64,000 nt of DNA, from the NCBI GenBank assembly GCA_913043285.1, contig CAJWML010000001.1, positions 744,001 through 808,000 on the forward strand. The letters are read 5' to 3'. Source of the stretch: CAKZNE01 sp002695025 (GTDB lineage Bacteria > Bacteroidota > Bacteroidia > Flavobacteriales > Schleiferiaceae). The notes beneath the pieces were generated by a model that saw only the letters and a list, made by a program, of their open reading frames with translations, did not search any database and was not told the origin of the DNA. Shown here piece by piece: positions 15,455 to 24,000 of this stretch (position 1 is its first letter; each line of letters begins with the position of its first letter). A program made the translations under genes and the position numbers.

Positions 15455-17404
15455 TTGAAGCACAGGATCCTTATCACCATTGTATGCTTATTGGGGACGG
15501 GAGCAATCTTTGCGGGGACTATTGATTCCCTGAAAAGCGCCTTGCTCAATCCCTCTAATTCCGATTCTCTTAACGGCTATATCCATATGAAGCTGGGTTG
15601 GCAATACTACCCGGATGGCGGTAATGATAGTGCCGGAGCCTTTCATTACCGTCAATGCCTTAAACTCTCCGATAACCCCAGGCATCTTGGGCGTAGTGCC
15701 TTCTTCATGAATATGATCCATGAAAGGTCTATGGATTCAGCCATTCATTACTTTAAAATAGCTGAAGCATACCAGGAGCAAACGCAGGATACGGCTTACC
15801 TCTTCCACCTTTATCGCAACGTAAGCCTGGTTTACCAGGACCACGGTTATTTTCAGTCTGCCGTTGATAATCTGTTAAAAGCCCTGAGCCTGGCGGAAGC
15901 CAAAGAAGATCAAGAGCAACTGGCCGATACCTATATAACCTTATCGAACTTGTTCCACGATTTTGAGGATTTTGAGGAAGGGAAGAAGTATGCGCGCTAC
16001 GCCATGGAGCTTACCCGTTCATTACCTCCGGAATACTGGCCTTATCAACGTGATGCGCTGAATGTTATGGCCATCAATTTTGATGATAACCAGGAGTTTG
16101 ACTCTGCCCTTTACTACCACAAACTTACAGAGAACCTGATCCTGGAAAATAATAGCCAGGCCACTCTTGACCGTACCTTGAATAACATTGGTAATACTCT
16201 GAAGAAAATGGGAAGGGTGGGTCCTGCGCTAACCTACTTTCTTAGGTCGTATGATATCATTAAGCAGATTGATAGCCCCATAATCCATTACCACAAGGCC
16301 ACGGTTTTTACCAACCTGGCGGATATAGCCTCTCTACAGGGAAGGCAAAATGCCGCTTATATGTATCTGGATAGTGCTGAGAACAACGCATTAACCAGTG
16401 ATAATTATGAAAAAATAAGGGACTTGTACCAGATGAAGTACCTGGTAAATAAGCGTTTTGGCCAAACAGAGGCTGCCCTGACTAACCTTGAAAAGCATTT
16501 GCGACTGCGGGATTCAGTGCTGGATGAGCGTAATGCCCGCCTGGTTAAAGACCTTGAAGTGGCCTATCGCACCGAAAAGAAAGAAAAGGAAAATGCGAAG
16601 TTGCAAGCGGTAACAGCAGAGCAGGATCTGGCGCTCAACGCGGCCCGGAACCGAATGCTGTTCATAGCCTTAACAGCGGGATTGCTCCTGCTTTTGGCGG
16701 GCTTTGGTTATAATGGGTTACGGCTTAAACGAAAGGCTGAGAAGGCAGCTGCTGAAGAAGAATTACAGAAGATCCGGTTTCAATCCGTAATTGAAACGGA
16801 GGAGCGTGAGCGTATGCGTATTGCCCAGGACCTTCATGATGGTCTGGGACAGATATTGGCTACGGCCAAACTTAACGTGGCCAGCCTGGAAGGAGATCAA
16901 AAGGGAAATGAAGAAGAAGAGCTGATTACCCGCTCCATGCACCTGCTTGATGAATCTATAACCGAGCTGAGGGCTATCTCGCACGCTATGATGCCGGAGG
17001 TACTGCGTCATAAAGGCTTGCAGCCTGCCCTCCATGAACTGGCCGAGAACATCAACCTTTCCATGCAGGTACAAGTGTTGCTGCAGGCCGATGAAGAAGT
17101 TTTTGAAAGGGATAAAACACGTCAATCCTCCCTGTACCGGGTTATCCAGGAAGTCATCAACAATATGTTGAAACACTCCGGGGCCACGCGTATCCACTTG
17201 CTGCTCAGAAGAGCAGGGGCCGGTGTAGAGCTTAGTATTTCGGATAACGGAAAAGGCTTTGATACTGCATCCATCGAAAAGGGGAGGGGCCTGGGCTGGT
17301 CCAATATTTTTTCAAGGATTCGCCTGATGAACGGTACCGTAGATGTTAAAAGCTCACCCTCCGGTACCACCGTTTACATCAAGATTCCTTTGGAAGAGGT
17401 TTGA
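15455..17404 (+). CDS. TPR-containing sensor histidine kinase (HisKA_3, NarX/LiaS-like)
   Basis: A 649-aa membrane kinase. The TTG start gives a clean signal sequence (MKHRILITIVCLLGTGAIFAG). Residues about 25-360 form tetratricopeptide repeats in the periplasm. A coiled coil then leads to a membrane helix near 398-420. The phosphoacceptor is His461 in AQDLHDGLGQ (HisKA_3 dimerisation domain), and the ATPase domain at about 550-649 has N (VIQEVINNMLKHS), G1 (SDNGKGF) and G2 (GRGLGWSN) boxes. It pairs with the NarL-type regulator immediately downstream. Bacteroidota carry many such TPR kinases; the signal is unknown. Confidence 0.92.
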   Translation: MKHRILITIVCLLGTGAIFAGTIDSLKSALLNPSNSDSLNGYIHMKLGWQYYPDGGNDSAGAFHYRQCLKLSDNPRHLGRSAFFMNMIHERSMDSAIHYFKIAEAYQEQTQDTAYLFHLYRNVSLVYQDHGYFQSAVDNLLKALSLAEAKEDQEQLADTYITLSNLFHDFEDFEEGKKYARYAMELTRSLPPEYWPYQRDALNVMAINFDDNQEFDSALYYHKLTENLILENNSQATLDRTLNNIGNTLKKMGRVGPALTYFLRSYDIIKQIDSPIIHYHKATVFTNLADIASLQGRQNAAYMYLDSAENNALTSDNYEKIRDLYQMKYLVNKRFGQTEAALTNLEKHLRLRDSVLDERNARLVKDLEVAYRTEKKEKENAKLQAVTAEQDLALNAARNRMLFIALTAGLLLLLAGFGYNGLRLKRKAEKAAAEEELQKIRFQSVIETEERERMRIAQDLHDGLGQILATAKLNVASLEGDQKGNEEEELITRSMHLLDESITELRAISHAMMPEVLRHKGLQPALHELAENINLSMQVQVLLQADEEVFERDKTRQSSLYRVIQEVINNMLKHSGATRIHLLLRRAGAGVELSISDNGKGFDTASIEKGRGLGWSNIFSRIRLMNGTVDVKSSPSGTTVYIKIPLEEV

Positions 17405-17405
17405 A

Positions 17406-17438
17406 TTTGGGAGGGTGATCCCGAAATTTGTACTTTTA
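17406..17438 (+). promoter_or_regulatory. Promoter for response regulator gene
   Basis: TTTG (17406-17409), a 21-base spacer and TACTTTTA (17431-17438), one mismatch from TAnnTTTG. It starts just after the kinase stop and predicts a short leader before the ATG at 17469. This supports the chosen start of the regulator and independent expression. Confidence 0.5.
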
Positions 17439-17468
17439 AAGTCCCTAACACCATTTACGCAGGCTGAA

Positions 17469-18134
17469 ATGGATGCTGAAGAGCATGTCAATATTCTCAT
17501 TGTGGATGACCATCAAATGTTCATTGATGGCATACGTTCCCTTTTGCGCAAATTCAAGCGCTTCAATATCATAGAAGAAGCCAGCTCCGGGCGTCAGGCA
17601 ATAGAGATCCTTCAGCAGAGAGATGATATCGACCTGGTGATGACGGATATCAGCATGCCCGAAATGAACGGGGTGGAACTGGTCAAAGCCATCAAAAGTA
17701 ATTACCCGGAGATCAAGGTCCTGGTGTTGAGCATGTATAATGAAAAGGATGCCGTAGACGAGATTATCATGGCTGAAGCCGAAGGTTATATCCTTAAAAA
17801 TACCGGGAAGCAGGAGCTGGCAGATGCCCTGGATAAGATCGTGGATGGAGGAACCCACTACAGCTCGCAGGTGATCAATACCATGTTCAGCAAGGTGCGG
17901 GAAGAGCGTGCCATACGCGCCAATCTACAAGACCTTTCGGAACGGGAGATCGAGGTGTTGAAGCTCATTACCGAGGAGCTCAGCAGCCAGGAGATCGGAG
18001 ATAAACTGTTTATCAGCAAACGAACCGTGGACAGTCACCGTAAAAACCTGCTGCAAAAAACCAATACTAAAACGGTGGTGGGCCTCATCAAGTTTGCCTA
18101 CCAGAACCAGGTGGTAGAGGTAGTAAAAGAGTAA
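17469..18134 (+). CDS. NarL/FixJ-family response regulator
   Basis: A 221-aa two-component regulator. The receiver domain (about 6-125) has the acidic pair in VDDHQMF and phosphoacceptor Asp60 (VMTDISMPEMNG). The LuxR-type helix-turn-helix (about 150-215) reads LSEREIEVLKLITEELSSQEIGDKL, then SKRTVDSHRKNLLQK. The ATG at 17469 (MDAEEHVN) was chosen because the upstream reading crosses the promoter. Its partner is the adjacent TPR kinase. Candidate binding sites are the TACGTA repeat at 15381 and the TACGA-T-TCGTA palindrome at 18142. Confidence 0.93.
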   Translation: MDAEEHVNILIVDDHQMFIDGIRSLLRKFKRFNIIEEASSGRQAIEILQQRDDIDLVMTDISMPEMNGVELVKAIKSNYPEIKVLVLSMYNEKDAVDEIIMAEAEGYILKNTGKQELADALDKIVDGGTHYSSQVINTMFSKVREERAIRANLQDLSEREIEVLKLITEELSSQEIGDKLFISKRTVDSHRKNLLQKTNTKTVVGLIKFAYQNQVVEVVKE

Positions 18135-18141
18135 GCATTTA

Positions 18142-18152
18142 TACGATTCGTA
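18142..18152. promoter_or_regulatory. Palindrome TACGA-T-TCGTA
   Basis: A perfect 11-base palindrome, 41 bases upstream of the -7 box of the DUF3078 gene, just after the response regulator stop. It is a candidate regulator site, possibly for the adjacent NarL-type regulator. Confidence 0.35.
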
Positions 18153-18182
18153 AACCCTCCCCTGTCTAAACCGTTAATGCCA

Positions 18183-18190
18183 TAACTTTG
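18183..18190 (+). promoter_or_regulatory. -7 promoter box TAACTTTG for DUF3078 gene
   Basis: Perfect TAnnTTTG match, 29 bases before the ATG at 18220. No TTG -33 element lies at the usual distance, which would fit a promoter needing an activator. Confidence 0.5.
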
Positions 18191-18219
18191 TCTTAAAATC
18201 CATACTTACGCTAAAATCC

Positions 18220-19140
18220 ATGAAAAAAATCGTACGCACGGTAGTATTACTTTTTGTTTCAACCCTAACCTTTGCTCAAACTCCTGCTGCCGTTAATCCC
18301 GCAGATACAGCCTGGAAATCCGGGGCTCAATTCAACATTCAGCTCAACCAGGCTTCCTACAGCAACTGGCAGGCGGGAGGAGTAAATTCCGTGGCCGGTA
18401 ATGTGCTTTTCAATGCTTTTGCGGATTATGATAAAGGTGGCAAGTGGGCCTGGTTCAATAGTGTGAATATGGCCTATGGTCTTAACTTCCAGGATACCCT
18501 CTTCAGCAAGACCGATGACCGCTTTGAGTTTGAATCACGGCTGGACCGCAAGCTCAGTAAAAAATGGAATGTCAGTGCCCTTTTGAATTTCCGAACCCAG
18601 TTCAGCAATGGTTATGAAACCCCGGGACTGCGGGAAGATACTACCAAAATATCCGGCTTCCTGGCCCCGGCTTATACCCTGTTTGGTTTGGGTTTTACGT
18701 ATAAGCCCAATAAAAAATTCAGCGCCTTCATCTCTCCGGTCACTCTTAAAATAACCTCGGTATACGATGACCGGCTGGCCGGCATGGGAGCCTTTGGAGT
18801 AGATACCGGAAGTAACAATCGCGTGGAAGTGGGTGGTTATGTTAACCTGGGGTTCAAAACCCCGCTGGGTAAAAATATTGAGCTGCAATCCAAATTGGAC
18901 CTATACTCCAACTACCTGGACGGCAATTATAAATTTGTGGATGTGAACGGTGAGATGATCATTTTTATGAAGGTGAACGATTACATCTCCGCCAGTTTGA
19001 CGCTGAACGTGATCTATGATCACGACATCCTGATTGATACCAATAAGGATGGCACGCCTGATGGGCCCCGCACCCAATTCAGAGAGGTGCTGGGGGTGGG
19101 TTTTGCCTACAACTTCGGGGATAAACGTAAGCAACAGTAA
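18220..19140 (+). CDS. DUF3078 outer-membrane beta-barrel protein
   Basis: A 306-aa exported protein with a signal peptide (cleavage after TFAQ). The conserved start of the mature domain (FNIQLNQASYSNWQAGG, about residues 37-53) is characteristic of DUF3078, followed by alternating amphipathic strands with aromatic girdles and a C-terminal aromatic strand. Members are porin-like and unique to Bacteroidota; transported substrate unknown. It follows the two-component system with its own promoter and an upstream palindrome, so it may be a target of that system. Confidence 0.85.
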   Translation: MKKIVRTVVLLFVSTLTFAQTPAAVNPADTAWKSGAQFNIQLNQASYSNWQAGGVNSVAGNVLFNAFADYDKGGKWAWFNSVNMAYGLNFQDTLFSKTDDRFEFESRLDRKLSKKWNVSALLNFRTQFSNGYETPGLREDTTKISGFLAPAYTLFGLGFTYKPNKKFSAFISPVTLKITSVYDDRLAGMGAFGVDTGSNNRVEVGGYVNLGFKTPLGKNIELQSKLDLYSNYLDGNYKFVDVNGEMIIFMKVNDYISASLTLNVIYDHDILIDTNKDGTPDGPRTQFREVLGVGFAYNFGDKRKQQ

Positions 19141-19164
19141 GGGCTATCCGGCTCCAGCTTGTTT

Positions 19165-19830
19165 TCAGACCATACTGTCGGCCAGGAAATTCTGTACACC
19201 CTGTGAGGCTTTATAGTAACTCATAGAGAGGTCCATGAGGTCATCCCGGAGGATGGTCTCAGGCTCCAGTTCCGTCATATAGTACATCTGCTTTTTATAG
19301 ATCAGGGGTTCAATGACCGCTGCCTCCTGCAGTTCTTTGGGCAGTCGTTTGTTTTCCTCGCCCTTTAGTTCCGTAAAGTGCTTTTTAAAAGCCGGATCGT
19401 TCAATATGCGCTGAAAATCCTTGGGATTGGAAGCAATATAGAAACGCGTACGGGCCAGCTTTTCAGGGGTCATGAAATAGGCACCACCGCCAAACATGGT
19501 GTGTTCCGGACCAAAACTCAGGTAAAACCCTGGTACAGAATGATCCTTTCGGCCGGCCGGAGAAATAACCGCTGACCGATCCAATTTGTAAGGGTCTTTA
19601 TTAGGAGAAAACCGGATATCGCGATTGATGCGGAAAGTAGCATCTTTCGCCTCGATAAGCACCCGGTTGTCCAGCTTCCGGATGTTCAGGATGAGGTCGC
19701 CCACAAAATGGTCAAAAGGCTCCTTTACGGATGCTTTGTAGCGTCTGCGGTTTTCATCAAACCATTCCTTGTTATTGTTGGCAGCCAGCTCTTTGAAGAA
19801 GTCCAGGAAGTCTTCAGTAAAGTATTGCAT
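19165..19830 (-). CDS. DUF2461 family protein (TIGR02453)
   Basis: A 221-aa soluble protein. The N-terminal FLDFFKELAANNNKEWFDENRRRY and the middle RINRDIRFSPNKDPYK and SFGPEHTMFGGGAY motifs are diagnostic of DUF2461, a widely distributed family with no established biochemical role. Length is typical. It converges with the DUF3078 gene (24-base gap) and is divergent from the E1 gene. Confidence 0.88.
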   Translation of the reverse strand: MQYFTEDFLDFFKELAANNNKEWFDENRRRYKASVKEPFDHFVGDLILNIRKLDNRVLIEAKDATFRINRDIRFSPNKDPYKLDRSAVISPAGRKDHSVPGFYLSFGPEHTMFGGGAYFMTPEKLARTRFYIASNPKDFQRILNDPAFKKHFTELKGEENKRLPKELQEAAVIEPLIYKKQMYYMTELEPETILRDDLMDLSMSYYKASQGVQNFLADSMV

Positions 19831-19932
19831 ATACTTGGTTTTAAAGATTGAAAATTAAGTAAAAATCCCTACTCAACCGATTGCTCAGGAGTTTACGATA
19901 TTTGCACACCTCTCAACAAAAAAACGAGTAGA

Positions 19933-22008
19933 ATGCAGGCAGAGAAGCAGGCTACCAGCCCTGAAATAGCAAAGGAAACCCTGGAAAAGGCGTACCGCCT
20001 GATGACGACCGCCAAATCCATGGCAGATCTGTATGAAGCCAACCGCCAGGTAACGTCTAAATACGTACACGCTACCTCACGTGGCCATGAAGCTATTCAG
20101 CTGGCGTGTGCCTTACAGCTCAATCCTCAGGATTTTGTTTCGCCCTATTACCGGGATGATTCCATACTGTTGGGTATCGGCATGACGCCCTATGACTGTA
20201 TGCTACAGTTACTGGCTAAGCGTGATGATCCTTTCAGCGGAGGCCGTACATATTACTCGCATCCCAGTCTGAATGACCCGGATAAGCCAAAGATCCCGCA
20301 TCAGTCATCGGCTACCGGAATGCAGGTGATCCCCGCTACGGGGGTAGCTATGGGTATTCGTTATCGCGAATTGCACCAAATGGATGAAGAGGGTGAGGAA
20401 AAACCGGTAGTAGTATGCTCCATCGGTGATGCAGCCATGACTGAAGGTGAGGTAGCCGAAGCTATGCAGATGGCTGCCCTGAAACAATTGCCTATCATTT
20501 ACCTGGTGCAGGACAATGAGTGGGATATCTCCGCCAGTGCAGACGAGATCAGGGCGCAGAATGCTGCGGAATATGCCGAAGGTTTTAAAGGCATAGAGGT
20601 GCGTAGCATTGACGGAAGTGTATTTGAGGAAAGCTACAATACCCTGAAGGAAGTGCTGGAAACAGTACGTAAGGAGCGAAGGCCTTTCCTGGTGCATGCC
20701 CGGGTGCCCTTGCTCAACCATCATACCTCTGGTGTGCGTAAAGAGCGTTATCGCGATGATCTTGAAGAACACGCTCTTCGTGACCCGTTGCCTAAATTCT
20801 GGACCTATCTTTTACAGCACGGCTTTTCCCAGGAGGACCTGAAAAAAATAGAGAAGGAAAGTGAAGAGCTGGTGCAAAACGATTATGAGCGCGCCACAGC
20901 AGCAGAAGATCCCCGCCCGGAAGATCTTTTTACCCATGATTTTGCCCCTACCGGGATAACCGAGGAAAAAGGAGAGCGTGCTCCCGAAGGAAAAGAAAAG
21001 ACCGTAATGGTGGATGCCGCCCTTTTTGCCATCCGTGAAATTATGGAAGACCATCCCGAAGCCCTTTTGTATGGCCAGGATGTAGGCGGACGGCTGGGCG
21101 GAGTGTTCAGTGAAGCCGCTACTTTGGCCCAGCAATTTGGTAAGGAACGGGTATTCAACACGCCCATCCAGGAAGCTTTTATCATCGGATCAACCGTGGG
21201 GATGAGCGCAGTAGGCTTAAAACCCTTCGTTGAAGTACAATTTGCCGATTATATATGGCCTGGCCTTAACCAGCTGTTCTCCGAAGTAAGCCGCAGCTGC
21301 TACCTCTCCAATGGTAAGTGGCCGGTAAGTACGGTAATTAGAGTACCAATCGGGGCGTATGGAAGCGGTGGTCCCTACCATTCTTCCAGTGTGGAAAGCG
21401 TGCTGACCAATATACGCGGTATCAAAATAGCTTATCCTTCCACCGGTGCCGACCTGAAAGGCTTGATGAAAGCAGCCTATTACGATCCCAACCCAGTGGT
21501 AATGCTGGAGCACAAAGGTTTGTATTGGAGCAAGATCAAGGGAACGGAGGATGCTAAAACCCCGGAGCCTTCCAGAGATTATATATTGCCTTTTGGCAAA
21601 GGACGTATTGCCCATGAAGCAGATGATGCGGGTAACGGCCCCAGCCTTTGCGTGGTCACCTACGGCATGGGAGTATACTGGGCCATAGCTGCAGCCAGGG
21701 ATTACCCCGGTAAAGTGGAAGTGATTGACCTGCGAACACTTTTTCCGCTGGATGAAGAACTCATATACGAAAGAGTGCAAAAGCACAGCCGCTGCCTGGT
21801 GGTTACTGAGGAGCCTGTAAATAACTCTTTTGCACAGGGGGTTGCTGCTTTAGTACAACAAAACTGCTTTGAGTACCTGGATGCACCGGTACGTGTGCTA
21901 GGTTCTGAGAATATGCCCGCCATTCCTCTGAATAGCACGCTTGAGGCCACTATGATCCCTGACGCGAATAAAGTAAGTCGCGCTATCGGGGAAGTATTAG
22001 CGTATTAG
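19933..22008 (+). CDS. Branched-chain 2-oxoacid dehydrogenase E1, fused alpha and beta subunits
   Basis: A 691-aa thiamine-diphosphate enzyme that decarboxylates 2-oxoacids from Val, Leu and Ile and feeds acyl groups to E2. The alpha half (about 1-325) has the ThDP/Mg motif CSIGDAAMTEGEVAEAM through QDNEWDIS near 160-198. The beta half (about 350-691) starts VMVDAALFAIREIMEDHPEALLYGQDVGG and ends with a transketolase C-terminal domain. The alpha-beta fusion is normal in Bacteroidota. E2 and E3 genes are not adjacent. Branched-chain acyl-CoA from this complex would prime iso-fatty acids. Confidence 0.92.
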   Translation: MQAEKQATSPEIAKETLEKAYRLMTTAKSMADLYEANRQVTSKYVHATSRGHEAIQLACALQLNPQDFVSPYYRDDSILLGIGMTPYDCMLQLLAKRDDPFSGGRTYYSHPSLNDPDKPKIPHQSSATGMQVIPATGVAMGIRYRELHQMDEEGEEKPVVVCSIGDAAMTEGEVAEAMQMAALKQLPIIYLVQDNEWDISASADEIRAQNAAEYAEGFKGIEVRSIDGSVFEESYNTLKEVLETVRKERRPFLVHARVPLLNHHTSGVRKERYRDDLEEHALRDPLPKFWTYLLQHGFSQEDLKKIEKESEELVQNDYERATAAEDPRPEDLFTHDFAPTGITEEKGERAPEGKEKTVMVDAALFAIREIMEDHPEALLYGQDVGGRLGGVFSEAATLAQQFGKERVFNTPIQEAFIIGSTVGMSAVGLKPFVEVQFADYIWPGLNQLFSEVSRSCYLSNGKWPVSTVIRVPIGAYGSGGPYHSSSVESVLTNIRGIKIAYPSTGADLKGLMKAAYYDPNPVVMLEHKGLYWSKIKGTEDAKTPEPSRDYILPFGKGRIAHEADDAGNGPSLCVVTYGMGVYWAIAAARDYPGKVEVIDLRTLFPLDEELIYERVQKHSRCLVVTEEPVNNSFAQGVAALVQQNCFEYLDAPVRVLGSENMPAIPLNSTLEATMIPDANKVSRAIGEVLAY

Positions 22009-22009
22009 T

Positions 22010-22174
22010 TCAGGCTTTAAAGCGGTAATTATATCGCTTGAAAACGCATGCCCGATTGGGCGTAATAGCATTTGCAGCCTTTCCCGGATTATTGATCAGG
22101 TCAAGACTTTTACCTCCTCCCCCAAAGAGATGATCAGAATGTAGCTGCTCCAATAAATGAATGATCAGATGCAT
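22010..22174 (-). CDS. Possible 54-aa peptide or gene remnant
   Basis: An open frame converging on the E1 gene with one base between stops. It would encode a 54-aa basic peptide (MHLIIHLLEQLHSDHLFGGGG, then a proline/asparagine stretch and KRYNYRFKA at the end). Amphipathic helix, glycine turn and basic aromatic tail look protein-like, but I do not recognise a family and no promoter is evident. It could be the tail of a decayed gene. The stop codon is immediately preceded upstream by TAA in frame, so it is not longer. Confidence 0.25.
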   Translation of the reverse strand: MHLIIHLLEQLHSDHLFGGGGKSLDLINNPGKAANAITPNRACVFKRYNYRFKA

Positions 22175-22609
22175 ACAATGTGGTTAAACATGATGTTTGG
22201 TACTCTTAAATTCTGAGCATTCGAATGTAAAAAACATTTGTTAATAAAAAAAATTCAACAGGTTAAAAATCAGTGAATTGATGACATGTTTTATGGTGTG
22301 GACCTTGGAAGTTGTTAATAACCCGATATTTAAAGTAAGAATTTACTTACGAAAATGTTTTTAAGATTTTTCTTTCTACGGGTCTGCGGAGGCTGATTTT
22401 CACACTTTATAGCTTCCTGAGGTTTCTCGCTCAGGCAGATATTACCAAATAATAACTTCTTTTTTAGGAAGCGTAACCTTTTTGGATGAAGCTATGAAGA
22501 CCATGTTATGTGTCCGGGCACTGGAGATAAAGTACACGGGCTTTTTACTTCTCAGGAACCAGGAAGTCTGGGCTAGTAGTGAAATTGAATGTGGCGGCCC
22601 TGTAAAGGA
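22175..22609. other. AT-rich intergenic region, no gene recognised
   Basis: About 430 bases between convergent transcription units. It contains an AT-rich tract, a small inverted repeat AAGTAA-GAAT-TTACTT near 22335-22355 and a CCTGAG-N8-CTCAGG inverted repeat near 22418-22437. A short rightward reading from 22482 overlaps the YkuK-like gene antisense and is not convincing. No tRNA or small RNA could be identified by eye. Confidence 0.4.
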
Positions 22610-23071
22610 CTATTGGCAATGGCGGTGTGCTCCGCAACTGGCGGCCCAGGAAAAGGGTTTACCCGCCCCTTCAAATCCCAGGGAAGTAATAAGGCCTATG
22701 CTGGCGTCATATAACTGGTGACTGCGAAACTTAGGGTTGGAATTGATATCCACATGAACGGTGATACGGCCCAGTTCCTTCAGGTATTCAGCCGTGTCCA
22801 CCGCCCGGGTTACTTCGTTCCAAAGGCGGGTGTATGAATCCGGGGGAGCCGGGGTTACTTCGTTTTTGTAGATTTCGGAAACTCCATTCCCCACATCCCA
22901 AAGGCAAACCACCGTAGAATATTTAACCCGGCTACCACGTACTTTGGAGTCACATCCCACGTAAATATCCCCTTGCGGATGGCGTTTAAGCCAATTTTGT
23001 ACATAGAGTTTTATATCGGATATCTCGGTGCGGAGGTGGTCACGAAAAACAGGATTAAGGGTAAGTTTCAT
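22610..23071 (-). CDS. YkuK-like RNase H-fold protein (DUF458)
   Basis: A 153-aa protein. The pattern IYVGCDSKVRGSRVKYSTVVCLW, then HVDINSNPKFRSHQLYDASIGLITSLGF and the C-terminal KPFSWAASCGAHRHC, matches the DUF458/YkuK family, predicted to have a ribonuclease H-like fold with Asp45 in the first motif and Asp116 in VDIN as likely metal ligands. In Gram-positive species a homolog is linked to sporulation or late stages of growth; here the function is unknown. A terminator-like hairpin lies in its upstream region. Confidence 0.82.
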   Translation of the reverse strand: MKLTLNPVFRDHLRTEISDIKLYVQNWLKRHPQGDIYVGCDSKVRGSRVKYSTVVCLWDVGNGVSEIYKNEVTPAPPDSYTRLWNEVTRAVDTAEYLKELGRITVHVDINSNPKFRSHQLYDASIGLITSLGFEGAGKPFSWAASCGAHRHCQ

Positions 23072-23138
23072 CTTCTGCCTACTTTTGGGTAGGTTAAGAT
23101 AAGGATTTGAAAAGAGAGTATGGAACAGGCAGGTATAT

Positions 23139-23167
23139 AAAAAAAGAAAGGGAGGCGGGCGCCTCCC
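23139..23167 (-). terminator. GC-rich hairpin with T-tract in leftward direction
   Basis: GGGAGGC (23150-23156) pairs with GCCTCCC (23161-23167), seven perfect base pairs and a 4-base loop. On the leftward strand it is followed by TTTCTTTTTTTA, making a strong intrinsic terminator shape; rightward it is followed only by CTTGTTTC. It sits about 70 bases upstream of the leftward YkuK-like gene, where no upstream leftward gene exists to be terminated. Confidence 0.6.
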
Positions 23168-23249
23168 CTTGTTTCAAACTAAATCAAAACAATTAACCAA
23201 ACCTTAACCAACTATAAGAACTACCTAATAGGGTAAAGGTTTACTGCGT

Positions 23250-23900
23250 TTGAAAAAAAAGTTGAAATTTTTTAGTTATCTCTATCCAGTAAGGGTACAA
23301 ATCTTTGAAAGTGAGGTTAGTGGGTGCCTTGAAATTTTTTGGGAAAATGGGAAAAAAGTCCTCAATGGGCCACACAGTAACTATTCGTTCGGGCGTTTGC
23401 ACCAGGTTTTTGCTTCGGGATTTCGTCATTTTAAGCCCTATTGGGAGGAGATCCATGAAGTTTTGATCCTGGGATACGGGGGAGGCAGTATTTCCGAACT
23501 GCTGAAAAAACAAAGGGGATTTAACGGAAATATAACAGCGGTAGAGCTGGACCCTGTGATCCGGGAAATTGCAGAAACTCATTTTCCGGAAGCGCTGGCG
23601 GGAGTGGAGCTGCATATACAAGATGCCTCACGCTTCCTGGAGAGCACCGCCAGGGGCTACGATCTTATTGTTGTGGACCTGTTTATTGATGATCAGGTGC
23701 CTGCACAGTTCGGACAGGAAGCTTTTATAAAGTCGTTGCAAACTCACCTTAACCGCGGAGGTATGCTTATCCACAACTTCATGTTTGTACAGCTTCAGGA
23801 GCGCCAGCGGGTGATGGATCTTTACCGGGAAAATTTTGAACGAGTGGATTTCATGGAGCTGTTTGGAAGCAATACGCTTGTATGGGCATGTAAGGGTTAG
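23250..23900 (+). CDS. Spermidine synthase-like SAM-dependent methyltransferase fold protein
   Basis: A 216-aa Rossmann-fold protein of the polyamine-synthase superfamily. The TTG start (MKKKLKFFSYLYP) matches the family's N-terminus. The SAM motif is VLILGYGGGS (about 71-80), followed by ITAVELDPVI (about 95-104), IQDASRFL and DLIVVDLF. The dedicated gatekeeping loop of spermidine synthase is reduced, so the real substrate is uncertain and a methyltransferase role is possible. It is divergent from the YkuK-like gene. Confidence 0.78.
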   Translation: MKKKLKFFSYLYPVRVQIFESEVSGCLEIFWENGKKVLNGPHSNYSFGRLHQVFASGFRHFKPYWEEIHEVLILGYGGGSISELLKKQRGFNGNITAVELDPVIREIAETHFPEALAGVELHIQDASRFLESTARGYDLIVVDLFIDDQVPAQFGQEAFIKSLQTHLNRGGMLIHNFMFVQLQERQRVMDLYRENFERVDFMELFGSNTLVWACKG

Positions 23901-23949
23901 GGGATAGGAGTGTCAGGAGCCTTCATTAAGTTAATTTCTTTTAAAAATC

Positions 23950-23980
23950 TTGTAATTTTAAATACTCTTCTTTTTCTTTG
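23950..23980 (+). promoter_or_regulatory. Probable promoter of the RHS gene cluster
   Basis: TTG (23950-23952), a 20-base spacer and TTTCTTTG (23973-23980), one mismatch from the -7 consensus. It is followed by an ACCTAATTAACCTAAA leader to the ATG at 24001. Tight downstream spacing suggests that it drives all six genes to 37428. Confidence 0.45.
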
Positions 23981-24000
23981 AAGAACCTAATTAACCTAAA

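Noticed and set aside
22482..22721. 79-aa rightward open frame
   Set aside because: Overlaps the 3' end of the YkuK-like gene in antisense, with no promoter or family match; probably chance.
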